A DNA stretch of 64,000 bases from Paenibacillus apiarius (GCF_017052585.1 NZ_JAFFHZ010000001.1:4588001-4652000); one strand, 5' to 3'; positions 25,593 to 33,437 are shown, counted from the first letter of the stretch. Notes: a model not told the origin generated them from the letters alone. A program made the numbers and translations.

Positions 25593-26111
25593 ATGGCTGA
25601 GAAGTTATTTAATGTCGGCAAAGTCGTGAATACGCACGGCATTCGCGGAGAAGTGAAAGTATTCCCGCAGACCGACTTTCCGGATGTGCGCTTTGCCCAG
25701 GGAAGTGAATTGTTATTGCAGCATCCGGAGACACAAAGCACTCTATCGGTTACGGTAGAACGGTCGCGTTTACATAAGAACATGTACATCGTAAAGCTGA
25801 AACAATTCGACAACATTAACGATGTAGAGAAATATAAGGGCTGGATGCTGAAGGTGTCGGAAGCGCAGCTCGTAGAACTGCCGGAAGACGAATATTATTA
25901 TCACGAGATTATCGGCTGCCGCGTTGTGACGGACGAGGGCGGGGAACTGGGCGTTATCGACGAGATTCTGGCTCCGGGCGCGAATGATGTCTGGGTCGTG
26001 AAGCCTTCGAAAGGCAAGCCAATTCTTATTCCGGTTATTGATGATGTGCTGCTTAACGTTGACGTCGAAGGCAAAGTTGTCACCGTCCATCTCATGGAGG
26101 GACTTATTTAA
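25593..26111 (+). CDS. rimM: Ribosome maturation factor RimM
   Basis: A 172-residue protein that assists assembly of the 30S head by binding S19. It has the N-terminal RimM beta-barrel with NVGKVVNTHGIRGEVKV (about 6-22) and a C-terminal PRC-barrel (about 95-170; EYYYHEIIGCRV and DVWVVKPSKGK). AGGAGG precedes the ATG. Its TAA is immediately followed by the ATG of trmD, the classical rimM-trmD junction. Confidence 0.97.
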   Translation: MAEKLFNVGKVVNTHGIRGEVKVFPQTDFPDVRFAQGSELLLQHPETQSTLSVTVERSRLHKNMYIVKLKQFDNINDVEKYKGWMLKVSEAQLVELPEDEYYYHEIIGCRVVTDEGGELGVIDEILAPGANDVWVVKPSKGKPILIPVIDDVLLNVDVEGKVVTVHLMEGLI

Positions 26112-26912
26112 ATGCGCATCGATGTATTAACGCTATTCCCGGAAATGTGCGAAGGCGTATTCAACGCGAGCATATTGGGGAAAGCACGGGAAAAAGGACT
26201 CGTAACGCTGAACACGGTCAATTTTCGTGACTATTCTACCAACAAGCATTCGACCGTAGATGACTATCCATACGGCGGCGGAGGCGGTATGGTTCTGAAG
26301 CCGGATCCTATTTTTGCGGCGGTTGAAGACGTTAGCGCGAAGGCTGGGACGGAAGGTTTAGTCAGAAGCGGGCAAAATGTCGGCAGCACAGAGAGCGAGT
26401 CGTCTGAAGGGAAGCCGCCGCGCGTCATCTTGATGTGTCCGCAAGGGGAGCGCTTTTCGCAGACGAAGGCTGAGGAACTGGCTGAGGAATCGCATCTTAT
26501 TTTTATTTGCGGCCACTACGAAGGCTATGACGAGCGGATTCGCGAGCATCTCGTAACGGATGAGCTGTCGATTGGGGACTATGTGTTAACAGGCGGAGAA
26601 CTGCCAGCCATGGTCGTCGTCGATTCCGTCGTGCGGCTGCTGCCGGGCGTGCTTGGCAATGAATCGTCGGCAGTGACGGATTCATTCAGTACAGGGCTGC
26701 TTGAATATCCGCATTATACGCGCCCTGCCGAATTTCGCGGTTGGAAGGTGCCGGATGTGCTCATAAGCGGTCATCATGCCAACATCGAAGTGTGGCGCCG
26801 AGAGCAGGCGTTAAAGCGAACGCTGGAACGGCGGCCTGATCTGCTCGATAGCATCGAGTTGAGCGAAGAAGAGCAGAAGATGCTGCAGCGGTTGAAAAGT
26901 GAACCGTTGTAA
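26112..26912 (+). CDS. trmD: tRNA (guanine-N1-)-methyltransferase TrmD
   Basis: The SPOUT-class enzyme that makes m1G37 in tRNA with S-adenosylmethionine and prevents +1 frameshifts. The 266-residue protein has the N-terminal [12 protein letters not shown] start, the substrate loop YGGGGGM near 56, and the trefoil knot region ([11 protein letters not shown] near 134, [15 protein letters not shown] near 155). A Ser/Glu-rich insertion (about 75-100) precedes the RVILMCPQG strand and is longer than in many homologues. Normally rplS follows directly; here a terminator and about 6.2 kb of other DNA intervene. Confidence 0.97.
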   Translation: MRIDVLTLFPEMCEGVFNASILGKAREKGLVTLNTVNFRDYSTNKHSTVDDYPYGGGGGMVLKPDPIFAAVEDVSAKAGTEGLVRSGQNVGSTESESSEGKPPRVILMCPQGERFSQTKAEELAEESHLIFICGHYEGYDERIREHLVTDELSIGDYVLTGGELPAMVVVDSVVRLLPGVLGNESSAVTDSFSTGLLEYPHYTRPAEFRGWKVPDVLISGHHANIEVWRREQALKRTLERRPDLLDSIELSEEEQKMLQRLKSEPL

Positions 26913-26924
26913 TATAAATAATGG

Positions 26925-26968
26925 GGCTCCTGCAAAATGTGCTTTGGGTACAGTGCAGGAGCCATTTT
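26925..26968 (+). terminator. Terminator after trmD
   Basis: GGCTCCTGC (26925-26933) pairs with GCAGGAGCC (26955-26963), followed by ATTTTGT. It cuts rimM-trmD off from the accessory region downstream. Confidence 0.75.
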
Positions 26969-26974
26969 GTGTAT

Positions 26975-27078
26975 CTATTGGTCTGTAGTCAGCTCAAATT
27001 CCGCTACGGTATCATTCTCATCCGGCAGCTGGGAAGTCGGAAAGTTGATGAACGGCCCCACCCTGGCTTCGGTAAATC
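26975..27078 (-). pseudogene. Possible C-terminal remnant of a lost gene
   Basis: On the minus strand about 30 codons ending at a TAG (26975-26977) read like real protein (VGPFINFPTSQLPDENDTVAEF...), with GC content like the host genome. They are cut upstream by an in-frame stop. No family is recognised. It may be a relic at the left side of the insertion. The rest of 26969-27376 holds only a terminator and AT-rich promoter DNA. Confidence 0.25.
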
Positions 27079-27244
27079 ACTCGCTTCAGAACCGCAGACG
27101 ATAATTCACGAAGTATCTGCTCTTTCTATTTAATGTATAATAAAAATAAAGAATGTTTCGATATTCGGTAATTGAATTACAGGACAGGCTTATTAAAGAG
27201 CGTGAAAAGCATGGTTGACAACTAAATTATTCAGATACAGGAAG

Positions 27245-27286
27245 CATGAGATTTGTGATTTAACAATCTCATGTTTTCTTTTTTTT
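27245..27286 (+). terminator. Terminator upstream of the GntR-ABC module
   Basis: CATGAGATT (27245-27253) pairs with AATCTCATG (27265-27273) and is followed by a long T-rich run. No gene is recognised just upstream. It may be a relic carried in with the AT-rich module, insulating it. Confidence 0.7.
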
Positions 27287-27331
27287 GAGTTCAATAATAA
27301 TTTAGCTTGCAAAATAAGTGTAATATATATA

Positions 27332-27354
27332 TTGTATATAAAGTATATATACAA
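27332..27354. promoter_or_regulatory. Palindromic operator upstream of the YtrA-type regulator
   Basis: TTGTATATA (27332-27340) and TATATACAA (27346-27354) are perfect inverted arms with a 5-base spacer, 22 bases before the regulator's start codon. Autoregulation by YtrA/PmtR-type GntR proteins through such AT-rich palindromes is common. Confidence 0.55.
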
Positions 27355-27376
27355 AATTTCATGAAGAGGTATTTGC

Positions 27377-27754
27377 ATGCAAATTATTATTTCAAACAGT
27401 TCAAAAGAGCCGATTTATGAGCAAATCTATGCTCAAATCAAAAAGCTTATCTTAACAGGGGAATTACAAGAAGGTCAGTTGCTTCCTTCTATGCGCCAAC
27501 TCGCAAAAGATCTAGAAATTAGTGTCATTACAACAAAACGCGCCTATGAAGAACTTGAGAAAAACGGATTTATTTATTCCATTGTTGGAAAAGGTTCGTT
27601 CATATCAGAACAAAATACGGAGATGATGAAGGAAAGAAAAATGAAAGTAATCGAAGAAAAGCTATTAGTTGCCATTCAAAACGGCAAAGAAATAGGCATT
27701 AGCTTAGCAGAACTGAAGGAAATGCTTACATTATTGTATACGGAGGATGAATGA
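27377..27754 (+). CDS. GntR-family regulator, YtrA/YhcF/PmtR type
   Basis: A 125-residue regulator with a GntR winged helix (SKEPIYEQIYAQIKKLILTGEL at about 9-30, then SMRQLAKDLEISVITTKRAYEEL) and only a short C-terminal dimerisation tail, as in the YtrA subfamily. It overlaps the ABC ATPase gene by four bases. Codon use is strongly AT-rich compared with trmD or rplS, suggesting transfer with the two following genes. YtrA-type regulators usually repress their own ABC transporter until an antimicrobial or amphipathic peptide is present. Confidence 0.88.
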   Translation: MQIIISNSSKEPIYEQIYAQIKKLILTGELQEGQLLPSMRQLAKDLEISVITTKRAYEELEKNGFIYSIVGKGSFISEQNTEMMKERKMKVIEEKLLVAIQNGKEIGISLAELKEMLTLLYTEDE

Positions 27755-28611
27755 TGGAAAATGTCATTGAATTACAGCATATTAATAAAACATTTAATGG
27801 ATTTCAGTTGAAAGACCTTTCTATTACCGTTAAAAAAGGGTATGTGACTGGATTTATTGGGGGAAATGGTGCAGGTAAATCGACAACAATTAAATTGATT
27901 ATGAATTTATTACAGCAAGATAGTGGATCTGTTTCAGTTTTCGGCATGAACTATAAGAAACATGAAAAAGATATAAAGGAACGTATTGGTTTTGTCTATG
28001 ATGAAAATATTTTTTATGAAAATTTAACTTTAAAGGAAATGAAAAGGATAATTAAACCAGCCTATAAAAACTGGGATCATAACGCTTTTCAACGTTATGT
28101 TGACCAGTTTGAACTGCCACTGAACCAAAAAATGAAGACATTCTCAAAGGGAATGAAGATGAAAGCCTCGCTAGCTATTGCACTAGCTCATCATGCAGAA
28201 TTAATTATTATGGATGAGCCAACGTCTGGTCTTGATCCGATATTTCGTAGAGAGTTGCTAAATATTCTCCATGAATTAATGCAAGAGGAGGATAAGACGA
28301 TTTTCTTTTCGACACATATTACAACAGATTTAGATCGTATAGCGGATTACATTACTTTTATTCATAATGGTGAACATATTTTTACGAAGGAATTTTATAA
28401 AATAGAAGAAGAATATGCCGTTGTGAAAGGAACACTGGAATTATTGGATCGTGAAACGGAACAAGAGTTTGTTTCAATCCGAAAAACGAACAGTGGTTTT
28501 GAAGCATTAACAGCTGATAAAAATCGTGTGTCAAATATTTTTGGAGATACTGTTATTTTGGAAAAACCAACGCTCGAAGATATTATGTATTATACGAAAA
28601 AAGGATGGTAA
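27751..28611 (+). CDS. ABC transporter ATP-binding protein (YtrB/PmtA/BcrA type)
   Basis: A 286-residue ATPase. Walker A is GGNGAGKSTT at about 36-45, the signature is the variant FSKGMKMK near 132, and Walker B with IIMDEPTSGLDP is near 151. The altered signature (SKGMK instead of SGGQ) is typical for the drug/peptide-efflux branch. It overlaps the regulator gene and lies 4 bases ahead of the permease gene. AT-rich codon use matches its neighbours. Likely role: export of, or protection from, membrane-active peptides; inferred. Confidence 0.9.
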   Translation: MMENVIELQHINKTFNGFQLKDLSITVKKGYVTGFIGGNGAGKSTTIKLIMNLLQQDSGSVSVFGMNYKKHEKDIKERIGFVYDENIFYENLTLKEMKRIIKPAYKNWDHNAFQRYVDQFELPLNQKMKTFSKGMKMKASLAIALAHHAELIIMDEPTSGLDPIFRRELLNILHELMQEEDKTIFFSTHITTDLDRIADYITFIHNGEHIFTKEFYKIEEEYAVVKGTLELLDRETEQEFVSIRKTNSGFEALTADKNRVSNIFGDTVILEKPTLEDIMYYTKKGW

Positions 28612-28615
28612 TTGT

Positions 28616-29230
28616 ATGTTTAACCTTATACTTAAGGATATTTTAATACAAAAGAAAATAATTATATTCTACATTGCTACTATAATACTCTATTTATTGG
28701 TAGATACGTCCCTAGTGCTTATAGGATTTATATATAGTGTAGTATTTATAATGAATGCTTATTCTTATGATGAAAAAGATAACGTTAATATTTTGCTTAA
28801 TTCGCTTCCATATACGAGAAAGGAAATTGTTAGTTCAAAATATATAGGTTCATTGATATCTACATCACTAATTATAATCATTACTTATGTAGGCGATTTC
28901 CTCTTAAATGGAAAAGAGGTATTGTTTTCATGGAGAGAAATACTGCTTATTATCGGTCTTGTTATGGTCGCTATTTCATTCATGCTTCCGATCTCTTATA
29001 AATTTAAAACGCAACATTTACTGATTGCTTCAGCTGCTTTATTTGGCATCTATATGGTAACAATTAATTTTTTATTCCCTACTCTTAATGATACATTAAG
29101 AGAACTGACACAAGAGTTCATGACTTTGCAAGAAACCCAATTTTATTTCTTAACTATACTGATGGTCAGTATTTTATATATTGGATCGTGGTTATTATCT
29201 ATTCGTATTTATGAGAAAAAAGTTTTTTGA
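28616..29230 (+). CDS. ABC-2 type permease (ABC2_membrane_5-like)
   Basis: A 204-residue membrane protein with about six hydrophobic segments, beginning MFNLILKDILIQKKI, a typical start for permeases next to YtrA-regulated ATPases (PmtB/PmtD-like). The longer frame back to 28526 overlaps the ATPase and was rejected. The ribosome site is poor (ATGGTAATTGT), so it may be coupled to the ATPase gene. Only one permease is present, unlike the four-gene pmt locus, so the pump may be a homodimer. AT-rich throughout. Confidence 0.82.
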   Translation: MFNLILKDILIQKKIIIFYIATIILYLLVDTSLVLIGFIYSVVFIMNAYSYDEKDNVNILLNSLPYTRKEIVSSKYIGSLISTSLIIIITYVGDFLLNGKEVLFSWREILLIIGLVMVAISFMLPISYKFKTQHLLIASAALFGIYMVTINFLFPTLNDTLRELTQEFMTLQETQFYFLTILMVSILYIGSWLLSIRIYEKKVF

Positions 29231-29249
29231 AGAATATTTAATAATTAAG

Positions 29250-29330
29250 TTAATGGGTCGGGTCGTAATTTTCGGGATTAAAGGCGTTGAAATATTTTTC
29301 ATAATCCTCCACCGTCAACCGTTTTGAACC
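29250..29330 (-). pseudogene. Remnant of an NTF2/SnoaL-like gene
   Basis: Minus-strand codons read SKRLTVEDYEKYFNAFNPEN and then a stop. This resembles the first helix of NTF2-like (SnoaL) proteins, cut right at the edge of the AT-rich module. No start codon and no remainder are present. Confidence 0.35.
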
Positions 29331-29332
29331 GG

Positions 29333-29469
29333 ATGAAGATGGAGCGGGCGAAGAAGCTGCTGTTGACAAGCTGTTAGCCGAGGCAGTCGGTCTGGATGTA
29401 TATTATTTCTCACGTTTGTTCAAAAATAGTACCGGGTTCAACCCGACGGCGTTCAAAGCCACACATTAA
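29333..29469 (+). pseudogene. Remnant of an AraC-family regulator (C-terminal HTH)
   Basis: MKMERAKKLLL at 29333 and, in another frame after a small deletion, AEAVGLDVYYFSRLFKNSTG up to the TAA at 29467-29469 match the second helix-turn-helix of AraC/XylS proteins. The linking segment (normally LSVSEIAE-like) is mostly lost. It has host-like GC and lies at the right border of the AT-rich module, so the module may have replaced the rest of the gene. Confidence 0.6.
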
Positions 29470-29496
29470 AATGAAATGAAGTGAGGGGACATAGAA

Positions 29497-30105
29497 ATGC
29501 AATCCCATCCATCTCATCACCGCGAAAACCAGCCGGACGACAAGCAGCGCTTGTTCGTGGCGATACCATTGCCGACGTCTGCTGCGGAAACCGTCATCCA
29601 ATGGTCTGAAGGGGCAAAGCGGCAATGGGCGTTTCACAAATGGGTTCATCCGCTCGATTTGCATATTACGGTACAGTTTCTGGGAGCGGTATCTCCTGTT
29701 GTGAAGGAACGTCTTGTAGAGGGACTGCAGAAAGCGGCGCAAGCATCGGAGCCGTTTCGGCTTGAATTGAAACAGGCAGGGACGTTTGGTGCAAGCGAAG
29801 CGCCTCGAGTCTTATGGGCAGGGGTGGGCGGAGAGATTGAGCAGCTCAATCGTCTATATAATCTTGTCGTGGCCGCGACTGCGCCGCTCGGGTTCATGCC
29901 TGAGGAGCGGCCTTATCGGCCCCACATAACTCTGGCCCGCAAATACCGGGGGACGGCTCCCATGTCGATGAACGCCGCTCATGCGCCGCTGCCTGAGCAT
30001 GATTGGAAGGTGGACCGCCTTGTGCTGTACCGCACGCGAATGGGCAAGACTCCCATGTATGAGCGAGTTGAGGAGTTCGCCCTTGATCACGCTATGCAGC
30101 AATGA
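29497..30105 (+). CDS. thpR: RNA 2',3'-cyclic phosphodiesterase (LigT/ThpR)
   Basis: A 202-residue 2H phosphoesterase. Both catalytic motifs are present: H-I-T at 56-58 (DLHITVQFLG) and H-I-T at 143-145 (RPHITLARKY). Family members hydrolyse 2',3'-cyclic phosphates in RNA and related nucleotides; the bacterial role is not settled. A GAGGGG site precedes the ATG. Host-like base use, unlike the preceding ABC module. It ends at a terminator (30107-30134). Confidence 0.9.
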   Translation: MQSHPSHHRENQPDDKQRLFVAIPLPTSAAETVIQWSEGAKRQWAFHKWVHPLDLHITVQFLGAVSPVVKERLVEGLQKAAQASEPFRLELKQAGTFGASEAPRVLWAGVGGEIEQLNRLYNLVVAATAPLGFMPEERPYRPHITLARKYRGTAPMSMNAAHAPLPEHDWKVDRLVLYRTRMGKTPMYERVEEFALDHAMQQ

Positions 30106-30106
30106 C

Positions 30107-30134
30107 AGCTTCCTTTTGTCGGGAAGCTTTTTTA
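30107..30134 (+). terminator. Terminator after thpR
   Basis: AGCTTCC (30107-30113) and GGAAGCT (30122-30128) with TTTTTT following, overlapping the region just after the thpR stop. Confidence 0.85.
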
Positions 30135-30276
30135 TGGCAGGGTGAGTAAAGCTGCACGATTGGCTTGTTTAAAAGCAGCTTCAATTAAGTATGATCGATA
30201 TCCAGAGGGAGAGAGAGGTGTTATATTTGTAAGACCTTAGGGACACTCTCCCCTTGGCTCAGTTATAGACTTAGAC

Positions 30277-30306
30277 ATAGAGATAGAGATAGAGATAGAG
30301 ATAGAG
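30277..30306 (+). repeat. Hexanucleotide tandem repeat (ATAGAG)5
   Basis: Five uninterrupted copies of ATAGAG, flanked by imperfect versions (GACATAG before, AAAGATATAG after). It is non-coding. Such a tract can vary in copy number by slippage. Confidence 0.85.
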
Positions 30307-30610
30307 AAAGATATAGCTGAAGAATTCGGTACAAGGAACTACATTAGACCAAGGTGTTATGTGAAATAAAGTACAAAATTAAATGCAAAACATAAGGCAT
30401 AAGAAACCACAACAAAAGAACTAAAAAAACATTTACGGCAGGTTGTATCATTGTAAGACTTTCGGTCACCATGCAGAGGAGAGTAAGCGCAAGCGATAAA
30501 AGTTATATAAGACGCATCCAGATTCCAAAGCAAGGAAAAAAGGCATGCATATGCGGACAAGCCACTCCTATGAATACGTGCTGGGCAGCGGCATTATAAC
30601 GAAAGAATAT

Positions 30611-30697
30611 TCATTCATACGGTAAGCGAGGTTTGAAGGCGACAGGTCGCTGCAGCTTCTCCGATGTATCGATATCGATCGATTGCCAATTCGTCAT
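30611..30697 (-). CDS. Possible 28-residue peptide gene
   Basis: The minus-strand frame MTNWQSIDIDTSEKLQRPVA...PYE starts at an ATG (30697) with a textbook AAAAGGAGG site seven bases upstream. It is hydrophilic, with no signal or cysteines. It may be a real small gene or the 5' end of a truncated larger gene. No family is recognised, and coding status rests only on the ribosome site. Confidence 0.35.
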   Translation of the reverse strand: MTNWQSIDIDTSEKLQRPVAFKPRLPYE

Positions 30698-31029
30698 TAT
30701 TAGTCCTCCTTTTCAATTCGCTTTCATATTAAAGAAGACCTTTCAGCGCAGCGCGTATCTTGCATGTTCGCTCTGAGCTGCGGGGAGAGTGATGCAAAGG
30801 GCTTTTAGAGATAGGCTTGTTGCTGGGGGGCAGGAATGATGACTTTGCGAAATAGCGATCCTTATATAGAGGAAATGATTCACGGCCGCAACAGTCTTGG
30901 AGTGTTCCATTTGCAATAGGAGCATCGGGGATCGTCATGGGAAGGGACAATTATGTCCGCTTGTTTTGGGACTAGTTAAAACAGGTCCATTTTCACATAT
31001 ATTTACGTAACTACCGCAATTATAATGAA

Positions 31030-31081
31030 GTCACCTGTTCATTCCTGTCGAAATTATGTCGAAGGGGAGCAGGTGATTTTC
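31030..31081 (+). promoter_or_regulatory. Leader hairpin after a TATAAT hexamer
   Basis: A TATAAT hexamer (31021-31026) with poor -35 is followed by TCACCTG (about 31030) and CAGGTGA (about 31069) plus TTTTCTT, resembling an attenuator in the leader of the 31167 gene. Confidence 0.35.
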
Positions 31082-31166
31082 TTGTTGCTGCCAAGAAAAT
31101 CAGTCGTTTTATTATTCGGTCCATGGTTCAAACTACATGATTGTCAGAAGAGAACGGAGGGATAGG

Positions 31167-32936
31167 ATGGACAGACTTGCTACGCGTGCCGGCCTTCTGT
31201 TGCTGACGCTCGCCGCCGTATTCATGGTTGGTTTTTCCAAGCCGGAAGAGCATCGGAAAGCGATCTGGATTTGGCAAGCTGATCGAATTGAGAGCGAGTC
31301 GGATCAATTATTGACTTTTGTGAAGCAGAACGAGGTTAATTTGCTATATTTGCACGTTGATATGGATATTCCGCAATCCTCTTACCGTGAATTTATACGA
31401 GAGGCTGCCGAATCCGGCATCGAGGTTCATGCGTTGGCCGGGCATCCGGCATGGGCGCTTGACACGCACCGGGACAGAATGATGAAGCTGATCCAGTGGG
31501 TAAAGATGTATAACGACAATGCATCTCCGGAGGAACGGATTCGCGGAATTCATTTAGATATCGAGCCTTATGTGCTGCCCGAGTGGGAGACGGAGCGGGA
31601 GGCTCTCGTCACTTCGTGGATGGGAAATATGGAGTACTTTCTCCAGTCTGCAAAAGATGAAGTAAACGTTGAAATAAGCGCCGATATGCCGGTGTGGTTC
31701 GATTCGATTGCCGTCGCGGGCATGGCCGAGAATTCGTTGGCAGAATGGATGATCAAAAGGTTCGATCACATTACGTTAATGGCATACCGCCATGAGCTGG
31801 AAGGCGATAATGGTATTCTGGAACTGGTCAAACACGAGATGGAAATGGGAGACAAGCACGATGCCAAGTTGCTCGTTGGGGTGAATGCCAAGCCGATGGA
31901 GGAGAAACATACAACTTTTTATAATAAAGGAACAACGGCAATGAAAGAGGCATTGCAAAAATTGACGGAAAGGCTCGGAGCTCATCCTTCCTTTGCAGGG
32001 ACATCGATTCACGATTACCGGTATTGGCGGAGCATGGAGGAGCGCGAGACGGATTTGCCGCCGGGACCGGATCCTCAGCCGCAACCTGAACCTGATCCGG
32101 ATTGGGTTCCTGTCCCCCCGCCAATTGAGCGTGCCGGGCCGGTTGTCGCCACTTATGTATGGCGAGCGGAGCTTGCTATCGAGCAGCCGGACGAGATTAT
32201 TTCCTTTGCAAGAGAGCAGGGAATCAATTTGCTGTATGTTCGCTTAGACTTGGAGCAGTCGTACGATGCTTACCGTTCGTTTGTGAAGAAAGCCCATGAA
32301 GCGGGTATTGAAATGCACGCGATGGGAGGACATCCCATATGGGCGCTTAGCGAGAACGAACCGCGCATGCTGCGGCTAGTGAACTATGTCAAGCAGTACA
32401 ATCGCTCGGTGGAGCCGGATGAGCGCTTCAATGGCATACATTTGGATGTGGAGCCTTATGTGCTTCCAGATTGGCAGAGTCGCAAGGATGATGTGCTGAA
32501 GCAGTGGACCGCCAATATGGACAAGTTCGTAAAAGAGACGAAACGGAACTCAGACTTGTTGACAAGTATCGATTTGGCTGTATGGCTCGATCGGACTTCT
32601 GTGCCTGAGCGGCCGGATCTGTCGATTAGCGAGTATATGATTGGTCTGATGGATCATGTGTCTCTGATGGCATTCCGCAACACAGCAGAAGGCTCGAACG
32701 GAATTGCCGCAGTCGTGAAGGAAGAGATGAAGATGTCTGACCTTCTCGGCAAGCAACTTGTCATCACTGTTGAAATGAAGGAAAATTTGGAAGGGAAGCA
32801 TATCTCATTCCATGAGCTAGGCGTGGAGGAAATGCTAAGTCAGTTAGCCAAACTTCCTGAGCTGCTGCAGGACCATCCATCCTATATAGGGAACGCCGTG
32901 CATGCATATGATTATTGGCACGATGCGTTACAATAA
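31167..32936 (+). CDS. Secreted protein with duplicated TIM-barrel-like glycosidase-type domain
   Basis: A 589-residue protein with a Sec signal (about 1-24, LLLLTLAAVFMVGFS). Two homologous domains of about 260 residues are joined by a Pro-rich linker (PPGPDPQPQPEPDPDW). Paired motifs are HPAWAL/HPIWAL, GIHLDIEPYVLPEW/GIHLDVEPYVLPDW and HITLMAYR/HVSLMAFR, arranged like successive strands of a GH18-like or related TIM barrel with D-x-E acids. I do not recognise a named family and assign no activity. The ATG at 31167 has GGAGGG upstream; the ATG at 31137 lacks one. It is the last gene before rplS, with no operon partner. Confidence 0.75.
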   Translation: MDRLATRAGLLLLTLAAVFMVGFSKPEEHRKAIWIWQADRIESESDQLLTFVKQNEVNLLYLHVDMDIPQSSYREFIREAAESGIEVHALAGHPAWALDTHRDRMMKLIQWVKMYNDNASPEERIRGIHLDIEPYVLPEWETEREALVTSWMGNMEYFLQSAKDEVNVEISADMPVWFDSIAVAGMAENSLAEWMIKRFDHITLMAYRHELEGDNGILELVKHEMEMGDKHDAKLLVGVNAKPMEEKHTTFYNKGTTAMKEALQKLTERLGAHPSFAGTSIHDYRYWRSMEERETDLPPGPDPQPQPEPDPDWVPVPPPIERAGPVVATYVWRAELAIEQPDEIISFAREQGINLLYVRLDLEQSYDAYRSFVKKAHEAGIEMHAMGGHPIWALSENEPRMLRLVNYVKQYNRSVEPDERFNGIHLDVEPYVLPDWQSRKDDVLKQWTANMDKFVKETKRNSDLLTSIDLAVWLDRTSVPERPDLSISEYMIGLMDHVSLMAFRNTAEGSNGIAAVVKEEMKMSDLLGKQLVITVEMKENLEGKHISFHELGVEEMLSQLAKLPELLQDHPSYIGNAVHAYDYWHDALQ

Positions 32937-32962
32937 AAGCGGCATATAAAGTTGAAATTCGC

Positions 32963-32991
32963 TTGTAATCTGTCAGGGCATATGCTAAAAT
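32963..32991 (+). promoter_or_regulatory. Promoter of rplS
   Basis: TTGTAA (32963-32968), a 17-base spacer and TAAAAT (32986-32991). It lies about 105 bases upstream of rplS and gives the ribosomal gene its own transcript now that trmD is distant. Confidence 0.75.
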
Positions 32992-33012
32992 TACTTTTGT
33001 TGTTTGGAATAC

Positions 33013-33072
33013 GGTGGTCCTCTACATACGATGAGGCTGACGCGCATCCGCGTCCTGAGATGTATGAACACC
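33013..33072 (+). promoter_or_regulatory. Structured rplS leader, candidate L19 leader
   Basis: Nested helices fold the 5' leader: GGTG 33013-33016 with CACC 33069-33072, CATAC 33024-33028 with GTATG 33062-33066, and GACGCG 33039-33044 with CGCGTC 33049-33054 (loop CATC). Position directly before rplS matches the L19 leader known from Bacillota, thought to serve autoregulation. The family assignment is by position and shape. Confidence 0.55.
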
Positions 33073-33095
33073 TGTGTGGAAGGAGGGAGTCCTAG

Positions 33096-33437
33096 ATGAA
33101 TATCGTACAAGCGATTACGCAAGAACAGCTTCGCAAGGATATTCCAAGCTTTCGTCCCGGCGATACTTTGAAAGTATATGTAAAAGTTATCGAGGGATCT
33201 CGCGAGCGTATCCAGTTGTTCGAAGGTGTTGTTATTAAGCGTCGTGGTGGCGGAATCAGTGAAACGTTTACGGTTCGCAAAATATCCTACGGTGTAGGTG
33301 TTGAGCGTACGTTCCCGCTTCATACTCCGAAAATCGATAAAATCGAAGTGGCTCGCCGTGGTAAAGTGCGTCGTGCGAAGCTTTATTATCTTCGCAGTCT
33401 TCGCGGTAAAGCAGCGAGAATTAAAGAAATCCGTTAA
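33096..33437 (+). CDS. rplS: 50S ribosomal protein L19
   Basis: A 113-residue L19 with the conserved FRPGDTLKV-like segment near residue 18, [21 protein letters not shown] near 40 and the basic C-terminal [31 protein letters not shown] precedes the ATG. It begins the rplS-lepB-rbgA-rnhB run. Confidence 0.98.
   Translation: MNIVQAITQEQLRKDIPSFRPGDTLKVYVKVIEGSRERIQLFEGVVIKRRGGGISETFTVRKISYGVGVERTFPLHTPKIDKIEVARRGKVRRAKLYYLRSLRGKAARIKEIR

Larger units (their letters stand above)
30244..30791. repeat. Inverted-repeat arms flanking about 510 bases
   Basis: CACTCTCCCC-ttg-GCTCAG (30244-30262) and CTGAGC-tgc-GGGGAGAGTG (30773-30791) are inverted repeats, perfect except for the three central bases. 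The left arm shares CACTCTCCCC with the element at 2645-2825. The interior holds a hexamer tandem repeat and one possible 28-codon gene, but no transposase. It could be a small non-autonomous mobile element or a degraded remnant. Confidence 0.45.

Noticed and set aside
27755-29230. Complete pmt-like four-gene peptide exporter
   Set aside because: Only one ATPase and one permease follow the regulator; a second pair is absent.
30277-30306. CRISPR-like repeats
   Set aside because: The repeats are six bases long and directly adjacent, with no spacers and no cas genes nearby.
30357-30560. 67-codon minus-strand frame in the gene-poor region
   Set aside because: No ribosome site and an implausible Cys/Phe/Tyr-rich sequence without start context.
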